The notes beneath the pieces are model-generated. The model was not told the origin of the DNA, did no database searches, and saw nothing but the letters and a program-made list of their open reading frames with translations. A stretch of DNA of 64,000 bases from positions 1,054,001-1,118,000 of the forward strand of contig CM066305.1 of assembly GCA_033807695.1 (NCBI GenBank). The letters are read 5' to 3'. How positions within the stretch are numbered: the first letter of the stretch is position 1; each line of letters begins with the position of its first letter. Below, piece after piece: positions 58,858-64,000 of the stretch. The DNA comes from Daedaleopsis sinensis. Lineage: Eukaryota > Basidiomycota > Agaricomycetes > Polyporales > Polyporaceae. The position numbers and the translations under genes are program-made.

Positions 58858-61800
58858 ATGGCTCCTAAAAACGCGCTCAAATCATCAAGAAAGTATCCCG
58901 TTATCAAAGCAGTCTCCACTCCCTCCGCCAGGGCCCTCCCCCGTTCCACCAATCGCCCTACGACTGACACCACCTCAGGTCCAGGGGACGCATCGACTAG
59001 TGCGCCCCGTCCCCCTGCCCCCTCAACCATCCGAGTGTTCTCGACACACATCACCAACAGCGGAACTACCAAGAGAAGGCGACTTACCACGACGAACGTG
59101 CAGATCGACTCCAATGCTGGCGATGGCCCTGGATTGCCATCGGACGTCGGTGACGATGACAACGACAACCACTCCACCCCCTTGACCTCCCATATCGACC
59201 TTCCCTCGAATGAACCCGCATCAGATCTTCCTCTACATACCTTGGATGACGACGCGCCGTCCCTCGTCAACGTTGCTGCGGCGTCCAAGCAGAAGAAACG
59301 TGTCAGACACGATCAGCGTGCCGAAGTAAGCTTCGTATACTACCTGAGCTCTACCCCACATACTGATCGTTGACCTTGCAGGAGAAGCTCGAGGCATGGC
59401 TTCCCCTCCGCCAAGAATTCGTCGAGGAGTCAGTCCGCTATGAGGGCCTCGGCGATGCCGTGGGACAAACATCGTGTTCGTCATGTGGCGAGAAGCCCCC
59501 GCAGTATCGATGTGAAGACTGCGTGGGGCGACCATTCGTCTGCTCCATATGCGTTGTCGTCATGCACACTCGATTACCGTGCCATCGGATCCAGGTGAGC
59601 CATTCGTCTGACCCACACGATGGTGTACTAACTACAACAGCACTACAATGGCCGCTTTTTCGATCGCTCCTCGCTCCGAGAGTTGGGACTGGTCGTGCAG
59701 CTCGGACATGCTGGCGCTACATGCCCCTCTCCCTCAGACTCCCGACGCCTTGTCGTGTACACACCCGAAGGGATTCACGAGGTCACTGTCGCCTTCTGTG
59801 AGTGCGTCGACAGCGGCCGCGTTCCTGACTGGACGCAGTGCCTTCGCTTTGGGTGGTTCCCAGCAACAACAGCCCGTCCCTCCTCCGTGTTCACCTTCCG
59901 TGTCCTCGACGCCTTCCACGAGCTCAATTTGGAAGGGAAAGCGAACCTGCACGACTACTGCAGGTCATTGGAGCGTCTCACTGACAACTCGGGTGGTACC
60001 AAAACTCTGGTCAGTCGACTCTCCAATACGTTATCCTGCCAACTAACTGACTTCGAACAGTCCAGATACAAGCAGTTCACGCACAGCATACGCCTCTGGC
60101 GCCACATCAAGATGCTACGGCGTGCCGGTCGTGCCCACGATCCTGCTGGTGTAGGTTCCACTTCTCAAGGGGTGTTGGTCGTTGAATGTCCGGCATGTCC
60201 CCACCCGGACAAGAACCTGCCGCAGGATTGGCAGAACGCGCCCGCAGGTGTTAAGTGCGTCTCCTAGTCTCCAAATCTTGTTGTACTGTAGTTGTTCACG
60301 TTATGCAGATGGTTATACACATTATTCTTGATGATCGATGCCAACTTTCGTGCTCGATGCAAGGACCGGGGCCTTAAGGACGCCGAACTCGGAGCTGGTT
60401 GGTCGTACTACGTCGAGAACCAAGCATACATGGCATATGTCAACAAGCAGAAGGGACACCATGAGGTACGTACATACACACCCTAAGTCTTCGTACGACC
60501 CGACTAAGTCTGCTTTTATAGGACAACACATGTTCGGCCGAGCACAACGCTATTCTCAAGGCGAACGTCCGCAAGGAAGGGTACGTCGCCTCAGGAGTCG
60601 GCGCTGTCCTGTGTGCTCGTCATGCGATGATCCGGAAGAATGGGGCTGGGGACCTGCAGCTAGGGGAAGGGTACGTAGCCATATCTTCTGTCTGGCACGA
60701 CGCTCATGGGTCCGGACTCTTGTCAGATATCCTAACATGGACTACATCTTCATATCTACGATTGTCGGCATCCTCGTCGCTCTCGTCATCTCCTACGACA
60801 TCGCCTGCCAGTGGAGTAAGAAGCTGATGGCACGCGTCAAGACATTCCCCTCCGCTATGCAAGTCGATTTCTCCAAGACATCTATACGGTATGGCATCCC
60901 TAAAAAGCACTTCCGCGTCCATGGCCCGAACCATTCCAAATACTCGTTCAATTTCCTTCGAGGTGTTGGACGCACGTACGGCGAGGGCATCGAGAGCCAC
61001 TGGTCGCACATGAACCCGGTCGCTTCCAGCACTCGCGAGATGGGTCCCGGGATGCGACGCGAGGTAATGAACGATCATTGGGGGTCTTGGAATTGGCAGA
61101 AGACCCTTGCCCTTGGTAAGATAACTCTTCGTTGGTACTCGTCTGGGGTTACTGACACTATCTGTAGGTGCTTCTCTGCTCAAAGCCCTCACGGAGGCGC
61201 GCGAGATGGCCCTCAAGCAGCGCACCGCGTTCACTGAGCATTCCGCGAACTTCCCGGAGGACGTCATATCCAAGTGGTCGGATATGATCAAGGAGTGGGA
61301 AGCAGATCCTACGAAGCCAGATCCATACGAAGAGCCACGGACGAGTGAGTCTCCCGCAGTCTCACTTCTTGTTTGGTTACTCATATCGCGTATGTGCAGA
61401 AACCACCCTCAATCAAGTGCGCCTCGAGTTGTCGAAGGAGGAGGCTCAGGCCTTTACGAGTGGGATCATCTCAGCACATGAGATGTCGGAGAGCGTCTTC
61501 GTCGAAGTTGGCCTGGAGCTTCAAGAACAACAGTGTGTTATCTACCTCACGTTGTTACTGTAGCTGATGTATGTCTACTCGCAGACTCTCTATGCAAGAG
61601 AAGGTCACCACGAAAGCTACTGATCGTGCGCGTGTGGAATTGCAGCAGAAGAGGAATGTACTCCATCGGCGTATCCTTCTATGGCAGGAGGTACAAGACT
61701 TGTACATGCCGTGTGTGACGCTATTGCGCAATCCGTCCAACTCCGCCGCTACAGCCTCCGCTGCTACCACCTCCTCAACATCTGCATCCTCCACGCCCGC

Positions 61801-62953
61801 CGCGTCTGTCGGAATTGCCATGTCCACCGCATCCACCGCGTCCACCGCGCCCACCGCGCCCGCCTCGTCCACCGCGTCCGCCTCGTCCGCCGCGCCCGCC
61901 GCGCCCGCCTCGTCCACCGCGTCCGCCGCGTCCGCCGCGCCCGCCGCGCCCGCCTCGTCCACCGCGTCCGCCGCGTCCACCGCGCCCGGTGTTGTTCTTG
62001 CAGAGCATATCGCACTCTTCCTCCCCTCTCAGCTGCCACCTCTTCTTCGGACCTCGGACACGATCAAGCAGCTCGCGAACAAAGAGTGTCGCCTCAGGCT
62101 TGCGCAGGCTGATGACAGCCTCGAGGATGTCCGCCGCCTGCGCCGTGTTCTCACTGGTATCTCCGAATTCAAGAAACTCAATGTCTTGGGCACCGGCAAT
62201 CGACGAGTCGGACGTATACGTACCCTTTACGAAAGATTCGAGACCAAACTCCATCACTCCGTGGCACGCTATCGACTCTCACGCGAGGCCCTCCTGGTTC
62301 TCGATCCTGACGGCTCTTGGAAGAGCCGTTTGCGCGAGCTGAGGGCTGAGGATATCCGAGGGCCAGGCAAGGACAACGATGATGAGAGTGAAGGCCGCTT
62401 TGAGCCTTCCTGGATATGGCTTGCGCCCCCTGGGAATCCCGCCGCCGCAGACGACGAGTACAGTGATGCCATGCGCGTTGAGTGGGCGCGATTGAAGGCG
62501 AGAAGCGAACGGTGGGACGAGGAAGTCCTCTTGCTTCAGGAGGAGATGCGTCGCGTCATACGTTACTTTGAGTGGAAGGCGAGATGGTGGCGGCGACTGG
62601 TGCTAGCCCGAACACGTGTTTCGGCAGCACTTGCCAGCGGCCTTCTGGCATACGCCGAGAAGCAGGCCTCGATCTTCGACGCCCTTGCGCTCAAGTTCGC
62701 AGCACAGTGGATAGCGTACTTCGACAAGGTCGGCTATGTGGCAGACTGGCATAGCGACTACCGCCCGCGTGTGATTGCTTCCACGCAGGGTAGCACTGTC
62801 GCGCAGCAGCCGGGCACTGTCGCGCAGCAGCCGGGCACTGTCGCGCAGCAGTCGGGCACTGTTGCGCAGCCGACCATCGCGGTCGACGATCCCGACTCTA
62901 GCGACGATGACTACGACGTTGATCCCGGCCTGGATTTTCTGTACGACGACTGA
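58858..62953 (+). CDS. KDZ transposase with CxC2-type Cys cluster
   Basis: A multi-exon gene of roughly 1,100-1,200 residues. A basic, disordered N-terminus (MAPKNALKSSRKYP) leads to the Cys-cluster domain typical of KDZ proteins: SCSSCGEKPPQYRCEDC, then CSIC and HRIQHYNGRFFDRSSL. The KDZ catalytic core follows: MIDANFRARCK (first Asp), CSAEHNAI, GVGAVLCARHAMIRKNGAGDL, LVISYDIACQW (second Asp), YGIPKKHFRVHGPNH, SFNFLRGVGRTYGEGIESHW (catalytic Glu) and GPGMRREVMNDHWGSWNW. The C-terminus is helical, with a Ser/Ala/Thr-rich repeat (61800-61985) and short TVAQQPG repeats before an acidic end. The frame and acidic triad are intact. It cuts and pastes the element by binding its inverted repeats. 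Confidence 0.93.
61780..61990. repeat. Coding low-complexity repeat (Ala/Ser/Thr/Pro)
   Basis: Imperfect repeats of CCGCGTCC and GCCGCGCCCGCC encode ASSTASAASAAPAAP units within the transposase. They create long spurious open frames on the other frames and strand. Confidence 0.8.
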
Positions 62954-63026
62954 AGTGTATATATATGTATATCTGGAGTGTAACTATATATGTATATCTG
63001 GAGTGTAACTATATATATAGGCAGCA

Positions 63027-63727
63027 TGTGCTCCGAAGTGAGGATGGCCCGATCCGGCCGATGACGTGGGTGTTGAGTATATATTGTCCGAAAGGAGTAG
63101 GAGGTTGTAGTTGTGCCTCCGACGTTGACTACAACGTCCTGGCAGATTTATCTATCTACCCAGGGGGTCGACTGCAATGTCCCACTAGATAATATATGTG
63201 CCCAGGGGGTCGACTGCAATGTCCCACCTGATTATCTATCTACCTAGGAGGGCGACTGCAATGTCTACTATATTATCTATCTACCCAGGGGGTCGACTGC
63301 AACGTCCCACTAGATAATATATGTGCCCAGGGGGTCGACTGCAATGTCCCACCTGATTATCTATCTACCTAGGAGGGCGACTGCAATGTCTACTATATTA
63401 TCTATCTACCTAGGAGGGCGACTGCAATGTCCTGCTAGATTATCTATCTACCTAGGAGGGCGACTGCAATGTCCCACTAGATAATATATGTGCCTAGGAG
63501 GGCGACTGCAATGTCCTGCTAGATTATCTATCTACCTAAGAGGCTGAATACAAAGTGCTCCTGCATATATATATCTGCCTTAGAGACATGTCACATAGTC
63601 TAAGCAAGTTATAAACAGCTGTTATAGTGTCTAGGGCCTCTGGGCTTGCTACATAGGGTGGGCCAAGGTAACAATAACCTATGGACCACTGGTCTGTATA
63701 TATATAAATAAGTGGTGACCACAGGTG
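63027..63727. repeat. Right terminal inverted repeat, 701 bp
   Basis: Reverse complement of the left repeat, from the inner TGTGCTCCGAAGTG to the outer GGTGACCACAGGTG. Its tandem array (about 63150-63540) has nine units against sixteen on the left. Confidence 0.9.
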
Positions 63728-63734
63728 CCCATAG
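63728..63734. repeat. Right target-site duplication of KDZ element
   Basis: CCCATAG, identical to 52439-52445, marks the right edge of the insertion. Confidence 0.85.
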
Positions 63735-63775
63735 TGCTGACCGTGCCATACGGATAAAATGGATAGGCACTCGGA

Positions 63776-64000
63776 ATGGTTGTACCGAGGGCCGAACACG
63801 CAACCGCGAACACACATCACTTTGAAACACATAACTCTACATGGAACACTAGCACGGACACTGGCTATGAGCGCCGCGAGGAGGTCGGAGCGCATGCTTC
63901 ATCGACCGCTGTGGACGCGCGCGATGATGACCTCAACGCGCACGGAAGCGGACCCCCTGCGAACGCGGCTGGGCAGATGAACCAGGTGGGTGAGCAGGCA
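63776..64000 (+). CDS. Open frame running off the window, unrecognised
   Basis: From ATG 63776 the frame stays open for 75 codons to the window edge. It begins MVVPRAEHATANTHH and ends in a polar stretch (DDDLNAHGSGPPANAAGQMN). Composition and GC-rich codon use resemble the disordered N-terminus of the Gag-like gene beyond the transposon. It may be another Gag-like start, or the next frame of the element that KDZ interrupted. There is too little sequence to assign it. Confidence 0.35.
   Translation, partial: MVVPRAEHATANTHHFETHNSTWNTSTDTGYERREEVGAHASSTAVDARDDDLNAHGSGPPANAAGQMNQVGEQA

Larger units (their letters stand above)
52446..63727. mobile_element. Complete KDZ-class DNA transposon, 11.3 kb
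   Basis: The element begins CACCTGTGGTCACC and ends with its reverse complement. Long terminal inverted repeats and a perfect 7-bp target duplication flank it. Inside are a KDZ transposase gene (plus strand, 58858-62953) and two divergent cargo genes: an unrecognised protein (minus, 53645-56360) and an RNase H1-HBD-like protein (plus, 56577-57628). All three frames read through with proper introns. Ends, duplication and genes are intact, so insertion was probably recent and the element may be autonomous. It sits 450 bp downstream of a Gag-like gene. Confidence 0.9.

Noticed and set aside
61815..62342. Proline/arginine repeat frames and a glycine-rich frame on the other strand
   Set aside because: Other readings of the Ala/Ser/Thr repeat in the KDZ transposase.
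52446..63727. A TET/JBP oxygenase in the KDZ element
   Set aside because: Such genes often accompany fungal KDZ elements, but neither cargo protein shows the HxD...H iron-binding pattern or other oxygenase motifs.

Overview
The window is nuclear DNA from a filamentous basidiomycete, most likely an Agaricomycete. Genes are split by many 50-60 bp introns, proteins are clearly fungal, and the mobile elements (KDZ and tnp2 transposases) are of kinds typical of mushroom-forming fungi. The species was not identified. Exon boundaries were set by eye from splice signals, reading frame and family alignment, so spans are firmer than individual splice sites.

1-34 kb is mainly ordinary conserved chromosome. 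In order: the 3' part of a Tyr-Pro/proline-rich protein; an RDH54/RAD54B recombination helicase; a tandem pair of PUB-domain proteins; a patatin-type triacylglycerol lipase; a small CipC/DUF3759 protein; a tandem pair of PsiD-like (phosphatidylserine decarboxylase family) decarboxylases; the third subunit of DNA polymerase delta with a C-terminal PCNA motif; an adenylation-thiolation-reductase enzyme; PEX2 and the cytosolic phenylalanyl-tRNA synthetase alpha subunit, which are divergent; and a PRM10/ThrE-like membrane protein.

34-45 kb is transitional. It holds a GNAT acetyltransferase, two divergent unrecognised genes (one encoding a ten-copy octapeptide repeat), and a tnp2 (CACTA/EnSpm-like) transposase gene with an eight-copy 48-bp repeat near its start.

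45-64 kb is accessory. It holds an intronless orphan gene and a Gag-like gene with an RGG tail and a CCHC zinc knuckle but no reverse transcriptase. It also holds a structurally complete 11.3-kb KDZ DNA transposon at 52446-63727. That element has long inverted repeats, a perfect 7-bp target duplication (CCCATAG), a KDZ transposase with a Cys-cluster domain, and two cargo genes. One cargo gene is an unrecognised protein; the other ends in an RNase H1-type RNA:DNA-hybrid-binding domain. The inverted repeats contain an alternating 41/42-bp tandem array, 16 units on the left and 9 on the right, and this explains their unequal lengths. A new reading frame starts just beyond the element and runs off the window.

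The most interesting part is the KDZ element: fresh-looking ends, a linked hybrid-binding protein and an uncharacterised cargo protein, inserted downstream of a Gag-like gene.
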